Of a DNA stretch of 7,041 nt, positions 1 through 6,008 are shown in pieces. Position 1 is the stretch's first letter, and each line of letters opens with the position of its first letter. A model generated the notes under the pieces. That model did not search any database. It was not told where the DNA came from and was given only the letters and a program-made list of their open reading frames with translations. Location of the stretch: contig JBARBN010000097.1 of NCBI GenBank assembly GCA_049793155.1, positions 1 to 7,041 of the forward strand, in the 5' to 3' direction. The DNA comes from JALNZF01 sp049793155 (GTDB taxonomy: Bacteria > Nitrospirota > UBA9217). The translations under genes were made by a program, and so were the position numbers.

Positions 1-1
1 G

Positions 2-427
2 AGGGTGGCCCTTCAGCAGGTTCGGTATATCTCACTGATCGGTGACTACTTCCCGCTCTTCCTGATCCTCGCGATTGCCACTTCCGGCGTGCTCATGCGG
101 TATTTCACGAAAACAGACATTGTGAGCGTGAAAATACTCACCATGGGGCTGGTCAGTTTCAGTCCAACGGTCCCGAGCGGCATAGGCTCCGTGTTCTACA
201 TTCATCTGTTCCTCATCTGCGTCCTGTTCGCCTATTTCCCTTTCAGCAAGCTGGTCCACATGGCCGGCGTCTTCATGAGTCCCACCCGCAACCTGGCGAA
301 CAACAGCCGCGCGAAGAGGCACATCAACCCCTGGAACTATCCGGTCCATGTCCATACCTACGCGGAGTATGAGGACGACTTCAGGGACAAAATGAAAAAA
401 GCCGGCCTGCCGGTAGAAAAGGAGTAA
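2..427 (+). CDS. dsrM: DsrM, C-terminal part (NarI-like b-haem quinol-interacting membrane subunit of DsrMKJOP); 5' end outside window
   Basis: This is the 3' end of dsrM. The frame is open to the left edge, so the GTG at position 5 is an internal Val codon and not a start. DsrM is the di-haem cytochrome b subunit that exchanges electrons between menaquinone and DsrK in the inner membrane. Two hydrophobic helices are visible, one around bases 25-105 and one around 185-280. The second carries two His codons, at 203-205 and 257-259, 18 residues apart. That is the same spacing as the haem ligands His187 and His205 of E. coli NarI, so these are probably one ligand for each haem. The helix is followed by a charged cytoplasmic tail containing NNSRAKRHINPW and ending PVEKE. 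The stop TAA lies 2 bases before dsrK, whose AAAAGGAG site (417-424) is inside dsrM. Identity rests on the NarI-like helix and on dsrK following directly; it is firm in this context. Confidence 0.93.
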   Translation, partial: RVALQQVRYISLIGDYFPLFLILAIATSGVLMRYFTKTDIVSVKILTMGLVSFSPTVPSGIGSVFYIHLFLICVLFAYFPFSKLVHMAGVFMSPTRNLANNSRAKRHINPWNYPVHVHTYAEYEDDFRDKMKKAGLPVEKE

Positions 428-429
428 TC

Positions 430-2049
430 ATGGCAAAACTTCCGAAGCCAGAAGAACTGTCGAAGATTAATTTCACGCCGCCGAAGACGGGGTGGATGGA
501 CACACCCGTTGAAATGAAAGACGGCATGTTCTGCCATGGAGCGAAGCCGAAAAGCCTCGAGACCCTCAGCTTCCCGAACCCGCGGGACTGGAGACCGATG
601 GACGCGGACTGGAAACTGCCCGAGGACTGGAAGGAGATCCTCCTGAAGGGGATCGCCGAGCGGCTCGAAAAATACCGGTCGTTTGGGCTCTTCATGGACA
701 TCTGCGTGCGCTGCGGCGCCTGCGCGGATAAATGCCATTTCTACATCGGCACCGGCGACCCGAAGAACATGCCGGTGCTCAGGGCCGAGCTCATTCGTTC
801 GGTCTATAGAAAAGAATTCACCCTGGCCGGCAAACTATTCGGCAAGATGGCAGGCGCGCGCGAGCTCACGCTCGATGTGCTGAAGGAGTGGTGGTATTAC
901 TTCTTCCAGTGCAGCGAGTGCCGCCGCTGCTCGGTCTTCTGCCCCTACGGCATCGACCAGGCCGAGATCACCATCATCGGGCGCGAGCTGCTGAACCTGC
1001 TCGGATTGAACATTGAGTGGGTCGCCGGTCCCGCGGCGGCCTGTTACATGAAGGGCAACCATCTTGGCCTCGAACCCCATACGATCGTCGGCAACCTGGA
1101 GTACATGCTCGATGACATCGAGACCATCACAGGCAAGAAGATCAAACCCTCATTCAACCGAAAAGGCGCGGAGATCCTGTTTGTGACGCCGTCGGGCGAT
1201 CTCTTTGCCGATCCGGGCACGTACACGGCCATGGGCTACCTCATGCTGTTCGAAGAGCTCGGGCTCGACTACACCTGGAGCACCTATGCCTCGGAAGGCG
1301 GGAACTTCGGGTACTTTACCACGAACGAACTGGCAAAGAGGCTCAACTCGAAGATCTATGCCGAGGCGAAGCGCCTCGGCGTGAAGTACGTTATCGGCGG
1401 AGAATGCGGCCACATGTGGCGCGTCTTGCACCAGTATATGGACACCTGGAACGGACCCGCGGATTTCCTCGAGGTCCCGAAGTCGCCGATCACCGGCACG
1501 GTCTTCGAGAATGCGCGATCGACGAAGATGATCCACATCGCGGAATTTACCGCCGACCTGATCAAGAACAACAAGCTGAAGCTCGACCCGAAGAGGAACG
1601 ACAGTCTCAAGGTGACGTGGCACGACTCCTGTAACACGGCGCGCGGCATGGGCCTTCTTGAGGAGCCCCGGTATGTTCTCAAGAGCGTGGTCAATAACTT
1701 CGTAGAAATGCCCGAGGACACGATCCGGGAAAAGACCTTCTGCTGCGGCAGCGGGTCCGGCTTGAATGCCTCGGAGGACATGGACCTCCGCATGAAGGGC
1801 GGTTTTCCACGCGCGAATGCGGTCAAGTTCGTCCACGATCACTATGGGGTGAACATGCTTGGCTGCATCTGTGCCATCGACCGCGCAACGCTTCCCCCGC
1901 TCATGGATTACTGGGTGCCCGGCGTGGGCGTCTGCGGTCTTCATGAACTCGTGGCAAATGCCATGATCATGACGGGCGAGAAGGAGAGAACGACCAACCT
2001 GCGCGGTGAACCTCTTCCGGGAGTCGAAGCGAAGGAGGAAAAAGCCTAA
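430..2049 (+). CDS. dsrK: DsrK, cytoplasmic HdrD-like Fe-S subunit of the DsrMKJOP complex
   Basis: A complete 539-residue protein related to HdrD of heterodisulfide reductase. It is the proposed catalytic subunit that reduces the DsrC trisulfide/disulfide on the cytoplasmic face, using electrons from DsrM. The N-terminal half has two 4Fe-4S motifs: C92-x2-C95-x2-C98-x3-C102 (CVRCGACADKC) and C161-x2-C164-x2-C167-x3-C171-P. The C-terminal half carries a CCG-type site: C401 (HDSCN), C438-C439-G440 and C479-I-C481. These five cysteines are the set expected for a non-cubane 4Fe-4S cluster such as that in HdrB. The last pair is C-x-C rather than the C-x2-C of HdrB. C326 in GGECGHMWR is another conserved-looking Cys. 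The start follows AAAAGGAG (417-424) with 5-base spacing, 2 bases after the dsrM stop. The stop TAA shares its last A with the ATG of dsrJ. Length and motif order are typical for DsrK. Confidence 0.97.
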   Translation: MAKLPKPEELSKINFTPPKTGWMDTPVEMKDGMFCHGAKPKSLETLSFPNPRDWRPMDADWKLPEDWKEILLKGIAERLEKYRSFGLFMDICVRCGACADKCHFYIGTGDPKNMPVLRAELIRSVYRKEFTLAGKLFGKMAGARELTLDVLKEWWYYFFQCSECRRCSVFCPYGIDQAEITIIGRELLNLLGLNIEWVAGPAAACYMKGNHLGLEPHTIVGNLEYMLDDIETITGKKIKPSFNRKGAEILFVTPSGDLFADPGTYTAMGYLMLFEELGLDYTWSTYASEGGNFGYFTTNELAKRLNSKIYAEAKRLGVKYVIGGECGHMWRVLHQYMDTWNGPADFLEVPKSPITGTVFENARSTKMIHIAEFTADLIKNNKLKLDPKRNDSLKVTWHDSCNTARGMGLLEEPRYVLKSVVNNFVEMPEDTIREKTFCCGSGSGLNASEDMDLRMKGGFPRANAVKFVHDHYGVNMLGCICAIDRATLPPLMDYWVPGVGVCGLHELVANAMIMTGEKERTTNLRGEPLPGVEAKEEKA

Positions 2050-2477
2050 TGAAACTCTATGACGTCGGCAAAATATTCATCGGGATACTGGTGTTCGCGG
2101 CGATCGCGGCATTTCCCTTTTACTACAATATCGGGAAGGTGAACGCAAAGCCAGAACCTAAAGTTGATACCCCCGCCATCCAGGAATGGGAAAAACAGTA
2201 TGGCAAGAAGGAGTGCGTGGAGTCCAAAGAATTCATGCGGGCCGATCACATGCAGCTCCTGAACGACTGGCGGGACTCGGTGGTGCGTCAGGACAACCGG
2301 GGTTACCTCAGCAGCTCGAACCACAAGCGGTTCAATATGAGCATCCAGAACGGCTGCATGGTCTGCCATTCCAATAAAAAGAAATTCTGCGACGTATGTC
2401 ACACCTATATGGCGGTCAATCCGTATTGCTGGAATTGCCATATAGCACCGGTGGAAAAGGAGGAGAGCAAATCATGA
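2049..2477 (+). CDS. dsrJ: DsrJ, membrane-anchored triple-haem cytochrome c
   Basis: A 142-residue periplasmic c-type cytochrome of the Dsr complex. Residues 9-26 form a single hydrophobic segment, probably an uncleaved signal anchor as described for Allochromatium DsrJ. Three haem-binding CxxCH motifs are clustered near the C-terminus: C103-MV-C106-H107, C114-DV-C117-H118 and C127-WN-C130-H131. C56, in KKECVESKEF, lies well upstream. It matches the conserved non-haem-binding Cys of DsrJ that serves as distal ligand in an unusual His/Cys-ligated haem. H67 (RADHMQLL) is a candidate distal ligand for another haem. The ATG overlaps the dsrK stop by one base (TAATG), with AGGAGG at 2033-2038. The physiological role of DsrJ is unsettled; it is absent from the simpler DsrMK complexes. 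Confidence 0.96.
   Translation: MKLYDVGKIFIGILVFAAIAAFPFYYNIGKVNAKPEPKVDTPAIQEWEKQYGKKECVESKEFMRADHMQLLNDWRDSVVRQDNRGYLSSSNHKRFNMSIQNGCMVCHSNKKKFCDVCHTYMAVNPYCWNCHIAPVEKEESKS
2458..2463 (+). promoter_or_regulatory. Ribosome binding site that fixes the dsrO start
   Basis: AGGAGG lies inside the end of dsrJ, 10 bases before ATG 2474. It is 16 bases from the next in-frame ATG (2480), so 2474 is the better start. The reading frame is open further upstream to an ATG at 2396, but that would put about 26 residues before the Tat signal and has no comparable site. Confidence 0.75.
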
Positions 2478-3304
2478 GCATGGATAGGAGACAATTCCTA
2501 AAAATAGCCGGGATCTCCTCCGTTCTGGGCCTCGGCGCAACGGCTGCTTCAGCCACCCATAACCTTTGGGTAAAAGGTCTTGGTCCCGAGCAGGTGGACA
2601 AGAACAAGGACGCCCTGCTTGCGAAACGCTGGGCCATGGTCGTGGATATGAGCAAGTTCAAGACCGAAGAAGAGATAAAGAAGGTCATCGATGCCTGCCA
2701 CCTGACTCATAACGTACCTGACTTCCGGAACGCTGACGGCACCGTCAACAAGAAGGACGAGATCAAGTGGATCTGGACTGCGCCCTACGAACACGCGTTC
2801 CCGGGCCAGGAGAACAAGTACATGAGCGAGCACATGAAGGACATGCCGTTCGTCGTCCTGTGCAATCACTGTGAAAACCCGCCGTGTGTCAGGGTCTGCC
2901 CCACCCAGGCGACGTTCAAGCTCCCGAACGGGATCACGATGCAGGACGAGCACCGCTGCATCGGATGCCGTTTCTGCATGGCCGCGTGTCCTTACGGGTC
3001 CCGGAGCTTCAATTGGAGGGACCCCCGGCCGGCCATCAAGCCCGAGACCATGAACAGGCAGTACCCGACGCGCTCAATAGGCGTGGTGGAAAAATGCACC
3101 TTCTGCACCGAGCGGCTCGCGGTGGGGAAATTGCCGGCATGCGTCGAGGCCGCGCCCAAAGGCGCACTGCTGTTCGGTGATATGGAAGACCCCAACTCCG
3201 AGGTCCGGAAGATCGTGACGAACCAGTACACGATCCGGCGCAAATCCGATCTAGGTACCGGCCCTGGCATTTATTACATCGTAGGAGGGAGCGAACATGC
3301 TTGA
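2474..3304 (+). CDS. dsrO: DsrO, Tat-exported periplasmic Fe-S protein of DsrMKJOP
   Basis: A 276-residue ferredoxin-type electron-transfer subunit of the PsrB/NrfC-like family that partners DsrP in the periplasm. The N-terminus is a clear twin-arginine signal: R5-R6-Q-F-L-K, a hydrophobic stretch, and a likely cleavage site after A27 (AASA). The cysteines visible are C130/C133/C138/C142-P (CNHCENPPC), C162/C165/C168/C172-P (CIGCRFC), C208/C211/C223, and a lone C75 (VIDACH). Where related four-cluster proteins have a first CxxCxxCxxxC motif, only its last Cys (C75) is present. Where the fourth motif should end in CP, residue 227 is Ala (CVEAAP). With the ligand swapping known in PsrB-type proteins, this leaves complete ligands for three 4Fe-4S clusters. 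The start overlaps the dsrJ stop (ATGA). The end overlaps dsrP by 8 bases. Confidence 0.95.
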   Translation: MSMDRRQFLKIAGISSVLGLGATAASATHNLWVKGLGPEQVDKNKDALLAKRWAMVVDMSKFKTEEEIKKVIDACHLTHNVPDFRNADGTVNKKDEIKWIWTAPYEHAFPGQENKYMSEHMKDMPFVVLCNHCENPPCVRVCPTQATFKLPNGITMQDEHRCIGCRFCMAACPYGSRSFNWRDPRPAIKPETMNRQYPTRSIGVVEKCTFCTERLAVGKLPACVEAAPKGALLFGDMEDPNSEVRKIVTNQYTIRRKSDLGTGPGIYYIVGGSEHA

Positions 3305-4469
3305 GAAGGCATTAGTGGGAAGTAAAAAATACTGGGCATGGATCATGTTTCTCGTTATCCTGGCTGCGGTTGGTGTGATCAACTACCTCCACCAGTTCTC
3401 ATATGGATTGGGACTCACCGGCATGCATCGGGACGTGACCTGGGGCCTGTATATCGGCCAGTTCACATTCCTGGTCGGCGTCGCGGCCTCGGCCGTGATG
3501 CTCGTGATCCCGTATTATCTGCACGATTATAAAACGTTCGGAAAGATCGTGATCCTCGGTGAGTTCCTTGCCATTTCAGCGGTGGTCATGTGCATGCTGT
3601 TCATCCTGTCTGACATGGGACAGCCCATGAGGGTCATGAACATATTCCTGCATCCCACGCCGACCGCAATGGTGTTCTGGGACACGGTCGTGCTGAACGG
3701 CTACCTGTTTATAAACCTCCTGGTCGGCTGGGTCACCCTCGGCTCCGACAAGAAGGGCATTGCCCCGCCAAAGTGGATCAAATTTTTCATCTATCTCTCG
3801 ATACCCTGGGCGATCAGCATCCATACGGTCACGGCATTCCTCTATGCAGGCATCCCGGGACGTCATTTCTGGCTCAGTGCCATCCTGGCAGCGCGGTTCC
3901 TGGCCTCGGCCTTTGCCGGCGGTCCGGCGCTCCTCATCATCCTTGCACTGATCGTGCGCAAGATCAGCAAGTTCGATGCAGGCAAGGAGGCCATCCAGGC
4001 AGTGGGCAGGATCGTTGCCTATGCCATGTTCGCGAACGTCTTTTTCCTGGGACTCGAATTCTTCACCGCGTTCTACAGCGGCATCCCGGCCCATGCGCAA
4101 TCCTTCCTGTATCTGTATACCGGACTTGAAGGTCATAGCGAACTGGTGCCGCTCATGTGGACCTCAACGATCTTTGCGGCGATCTCGCTGGTCATGCTCT
4201 GGGTCCCGGCGATACGGAAGAACGAGGGAACCTTGGCGCTTGCGTGCATCATGCTCTTCGCCTCCTTATGGATCGACAAGGGTTTCGGCCTGATCATCGG
4301 CGGCTTCGTGCCGAACCCCTTTGAAGAAGTTCATCCCTACTGGCCCACTCAGCCGGAGACCCTGATCACCATAGGCATCTGGGCGATCGGGTTCCTGGTA
4401 CTGACCCTGCTCTACAAGATCGCGATCACGGTCAGGGAAGAAACTGAAGGGATCGAACTGGAGCATTAA
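3297..4469 (+). CDS. dsrP: DsrP, NrfD/PsrC-family ten-helix membrane subunit
   Basis: A 390-residue integral membrane protein that is thought to exchange electrons between menaquinol and DsrO. It binds no haem that can be read from the sequence. I count ten hydrophobic helices, at about residues 13-31, 48-74, 84-106, 125-148, 160-184, 194-221, 235-260, 282-304, 312-338 and 353-376. This fits the ten-helix NrfD-like DsrP/HybB branch better than the eight-helix PsrC core. Acidic and His residues in or near helices (E89, D106, D129, H176, E254, D327) are candidates for quinone or proton handling, by inference only. The ATG lies 8 bases inside the end of dsrO, with AGGAGG at 3283-3288. It is the last gene of the operon, followed after 22 bases by a strong terminator. 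Confidence 0.95.
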   Translation: MLEKALVGSKKYWAWIMFLVILAAVGVINYLHQFSYGLGLTGMHRDVTWGLYIGQFTFLVGVAASAVMLVIPYYLHDYKTFGKIVILGEFLAISAVVMCMLFILSDMGQPMRVMNIFLHPTPTAMVFWDTVVLNGYLFINLLVGWVTLGSDKKGIAPPKWIKFFIYLSIPWAISIHTVTAFLYAGIPGRHFWLSAILAARFLASAFAGGPALLIILALIVRKISKFDAGKEAIQAVGRIVAYAMFANVFFLGLEFFTAFYSGIPAHAQSFLYLYTGLEGHSELVPLMWTSTIFAAISLVMLWVPAIRKNEGTLALACIMLFASLWIDKGFGLIIGGFVPNPFEEVHPYWPTQPETLITIGIWAIGFLVLTLLYKIAITVREETEGIELEH

Positions 4470-4491
4470 TTAAAACCGATAGTTATCTGAC

Positions 4492-4526
4492 AAGGGTCCA
4501 CCCCGAAAGGGTGGGCCCTTTTTTTT
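4492..4526 (+). terminator. Rho-independent terminator of the dsr operon
   Basis: A 12-bp stem pairs 4492-4503 with 4509-4520, with one G-T pair (4497/4515) and a five-base CGAAA loop. A run of eight T follows (4519-4526, the first two also in the stem). It starts 22 bases after the dsrP stop and should end most dsrMKJOP transcripts before the ferredoxin gene. Confidence 0.93.
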
Positions 4527-4538
4527 ATTATTTCTCAC

Positions 4539-4566
4539 TTGATTTTAAACTTCGGAGTGGTAATAT
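4539..4566 (+). promoter_or_regulatory. Possible sigma70-type promoter for the ferredoxin gene
   Basis: TTGATT (4539-4544) and TAATAT (4561-4566) are separated by 16 bases. Each box matches four of six consensus bases. It lies between the dsr terminator and the ferredoxin, where a separate promoter would be needed if the terminator works. Transcription would start near 4573, giving a leader of about 45 bases. The boxes are imperfect and the surrounding DNA is AT-rich, so chance is possible. Confidence 0.4.
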
Positions 4567-4599
4567 GTCACTTCGTTGGATGGATTCATATTTTTGTCG

Positions 4600-4606
4600 A
4601 AGGAGG
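4600..4606 (+). promoter_or_regulatory. Ribosome binding site for the ferredoxin
   Basis: AAGGAGG, 11 bases before ATG 4618 and 17 before ATG 4624. This favours the first ATG and a 61-residue product. Upstream in-frame codons back to 4576 are non-coding leader. Confidence 0.75.
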
Positions 4607-4617
4607 AAACGAGACCC

Positions 4618-4803
4618 ATGTATATGGTAACAGTGGACAAGGCAAAGTGCGACGGCGACGGCACCTGCGTGAACGTATGCCCCCAGGGCGTGTTCAAGAT
4701 GGCAAGCGAAAAGTCCGAGCCGGAGAACATGTCCGAGTGCATCAGCTGCCTGACCTGCGTTGAGAACTGCCCGCAGCAGGCAATTACTGTCACGGAAATA
4801 TAG
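4618..4803 (+). CDS. Two-cluster bacterial ferredoxin with Asp at one ligand position (D. africanus ferredoxin III type)
   Basis: A 61-residue soluble cytoplasmic ferredoxin. The second site is a normal 4Fe-4S motif, C41-x2-C44-x2-C47-x3-C51-P. The first site reads C11-x2-D14-x2-C17-x3-C21-P, so Asp stands where the second Cys should be. Desulfovibrio africanus ferredoxin III has the same pattern (as I recall it, CTGDGEC with Asp14), and there the site holds an interconvertible 3Fe-4S/4Fe-4S cluster that can take up other metals. Pyrococcus furiosus ferredoxin has the same substitution in a single-cluster protein. A 7Fe or labile 8Fe protein is therefore likely. It follows dsrP closely but behind a terminator, so it is probably transcribed on its own. 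A role as electron donor or acceptor in sulfite reduction is inferred from position only. Confidence 0.93.
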   Translation: MYMVTVDKAKCDGDGTCVNVCPQGVFKMASEKSEPENMSECISCLTCVENCPQQAITVTEI

Positions 4804-4828
4804 CACCATCAGCAGCAGCTCAATTGAA

Positions 4829-4863
4829 AAGGGGACCGGTGAATAACCGGTCCCTTTCTTTTT
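4829..4863 (+). terminator. Rho-independent terminator after the ferredoxin
   Basis: A 12-bp stem pairs 4829-4840 with 4846-4857, with a GAATA loop and one G-T pair (4831/4855). The tail is CTTTTT (4858-4863). It begins 25 bases after the ferredoxin stop. A short A run on the left side could allow weak termination from the other strand as well. Confidence 0.88.
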
Positions 4864-5443
4864 GTCATTGTCTGTTGCCAACCCGCAATATTCTGCGCTA
4901 TGGTGAGAATACTTCAAAAAGTACACTAAAAATAACCCTTTTTGCTAAATAAATACCGAATGAAATATGTACTTGTGATAAAATTGTTTAGTCAAACAGT
5001 CCTTCCTGAACTATACAGCAGTTGCATTCTTAGAAAGCTCACAGTATATAAGGGAATTGTGTCTTACTCTTGTAAGCCCAGTGGTTAGTCCCGGTCGCTC
5101 ATTTCTTATCTGTATATCATATCGTTAATCAAACATCCCCTCCAAACATATTAATCATTAGCATCTGAACTATATTCCAGTGTTTCCCGTGAGTGACAGG
5201 TTTATCAAAGTGTGAAAATGCCATATATGCTTGGCTATTTGCCCATTTAATATGACCCGCTATTTATAACTATCAAACATCTAACAAGATTAATAATTTA
5301 TAACATAATATAAATTTGAGCTTATCCCTTTATAAAATAAAGAATATTGTTTACGTTTGCATCTGACCCTTTAGCTCATGCGAAAAAGTTTAAAATTGGC
5401 GCAGTTATTGCTTATTTATTCAATCAGCGGAGGTGTTAATGCC
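4864..5443 (+). other. AT-rich stretch of about 580 bases with no recognisable gene
   Basis: I find no convincing coding region, tRNA-like fold, repeat array or insertion-sequence end here on either strand. Composition is far from that of the dsr operon: 5281-5340 has only 10 G or C in 60. Two short inverted repeats (4985-4998 and 5063-5076, five base pairs each) are too weak to name. The promoter of the small gene pair that follows should lie near its right end. TATA-like runs abound there, but none has a properly spaced -35 box that I would defend. It is probably decayed or foreign DNA. Confidence 0.6.
5429..5433 (+). promoter_or_regulatory. Ribosome binding site deciding the start of the small membrane peptide
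   Basis: GGAGG, 10 bases before ATG 5444. The frame stays open upstream to ATG 5378, but that codon has no purine-rich site before it. Confidence 0.55.
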
Positions 5444-5593
5444 ATGAGCTCTACTTTATGGACAATACTTTTATGCTTCGGTTGCCTTATTAACGTTTTT
5501 CTTGTGTCATGCTTACATATGGCCTTGCAAGCAGATGAAAAAAAGAACAGATCGGACTCCTCATTTAAAAGTTTAGATCGAGCTAACCCGTGA
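5444..5593 (+). CDS. Small single-helix membrane protein, unrecognised
   Basis: A 49-residue product starting MSSTLWTIL. Residues 4-26 form one hydrophobic segment with three Cys (LLCFGC...VSC), followed by a polar, charged tail (ADEKKNRSD). I do not recognise a family. Start 5444 is chosen for its GGAGG site. The alternative ATG 5378 would give 71 residues whose first 22 look like a signal peptide (n-region RKSLK, then LLLIY, ending GVNA), so the longer form cannot be excluded. The stop TGA overlaps the next ATG by one base, so the two genes are probably translated together. It lies in AT-rich DNA unlike the dsr operon and may be accessory. That it is a real gene rests on the ribosome binding site, the coherent helix and the coupling. 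Confidence 0.5.
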   Translation: MSSTLWTILLCFGCLINVFLVSCLHMALQADEKKNRSDSSFKSLDRANP

Positions 5594-5991
5594 TGTTATT
5601 CAATGGTCTTCGAAAAATAATAGCAGCATTTTGTCTCGTCATCTTCTACGCGTCCACTTCTCTCGCCGCAGCGAATGGCATGAGTTTGCCGTCAGATACT
5701 ATTGCCCAGACGATGCATCCAACAAATGAGTCACCGATAACTTCCGTAGAGATTGACAGTAAGTTTTTCACGGAATATTTCACAAGCTTGAGGAGCGCGA
5801 TCAGCGGTATGGAACGCGAGGATCCTTCTGTCGGCTCGATGAAAGAAAGCTTAGAAGACATTGCTGCCATTTCACTGCACAAAGACGGTAATAAGATTAT
5901 ATGGAGTGTTGCCCCATCGCTTCTGAGGATCAGCCTCAATCCGATAGAAGATATCAAGAACCTTCAAGTATTGTTGCGGTACAAGTTCTAA
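5593..5991 (+). CDS. Exported hypothetical protein, 132 residues
   Basis: The product starts MLFNGLRKIIAAF and has a good Sec signal peptide: basic n-region, hydrophobic core IIAAFCLVIFYAS, and a likely cut after Ala25 or one of the next two Ala (TSLAAA). The mature part of about 105 residues is polar, has no Cys after the signal, and has alternating acidic and hydrophobic stretches (EYFTSLRSAISGM, MKESLEDIAAIS) that suggest helices. It ends LLRYKF. No family is recognised. The ATG shares its A with the stop of the upstream peptide gene (TGATG), and no independent ribosome binding site is visible, which supports translational coupling. A GTG at 5590 is a possible earlier start by one codon. 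A transposase remnant begins about 18 bases after the stop, so this C-terminus may have been altered by that event. Confidence 0.6.
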   Translation: MLFNGLRKIIAAFCLVIFYASTSLAAANGMSLPSDTIAQTMHPTNESPITSVEIDSKFFTEYFTSLRSAISGMEREDPSVGSMKESLEDIAAISLHKDGNKIIWSVAPSLLRISLNPIEDIKNLQVLLRYKF

Positions 5992-6008
5992 TCGATCCCA
6001 GGGCTAGA

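Noticed and set aside
5..7. GTG as a start codon for dsrM
   Set aside because: The frame is open to the window edge and the protein lacks the N-terminal helices of DsrM, so this is an internal codon.
1150..1944. Long open frame on the minus strand (264 codons) across dsrK
   Set aside because: It lies wholly opposite a well-supported gene, is rich in Arg/Val/His as expected for the complement of GC-rich codons, and has no recognisable domain.
2396..2473. Upstream in-frame extension of dsrO to ATG 2396
   Set aside because: It would bury the Tat signal about 26 residues inside the protein and overlap the dsrJ haem motifs; ATG 2474 has the ribosome binding site and the overlap pattern of the operon.
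4528..4926. Minus-strand open frame (132 codons) covering the ferredoxin and both flanking elements
   Set aside because: It runs through the ferredoxin terminator stem and opposite a clear ferredoxin gene, and has no credible product.
4985..4998. Inverted repeat TGTTT-AGTC-AAACA
   Set aside because: Only five base pairs in AT-rich DNA; expected by chance.
5063..5076. Inverted repeat CTTAC-TCTT-GTAAG
   Set aside because: Only five base pairs, with no T run or neighbouring gene end to make it a terminator or operator.
4864..5443. Possible CRISPR array, tRNA or small RNA in the AT-rich gap
   Set aside because: No spaced repeats, no cloverleaf or CCA end, and no promoter-terminator pair could be found by eye.
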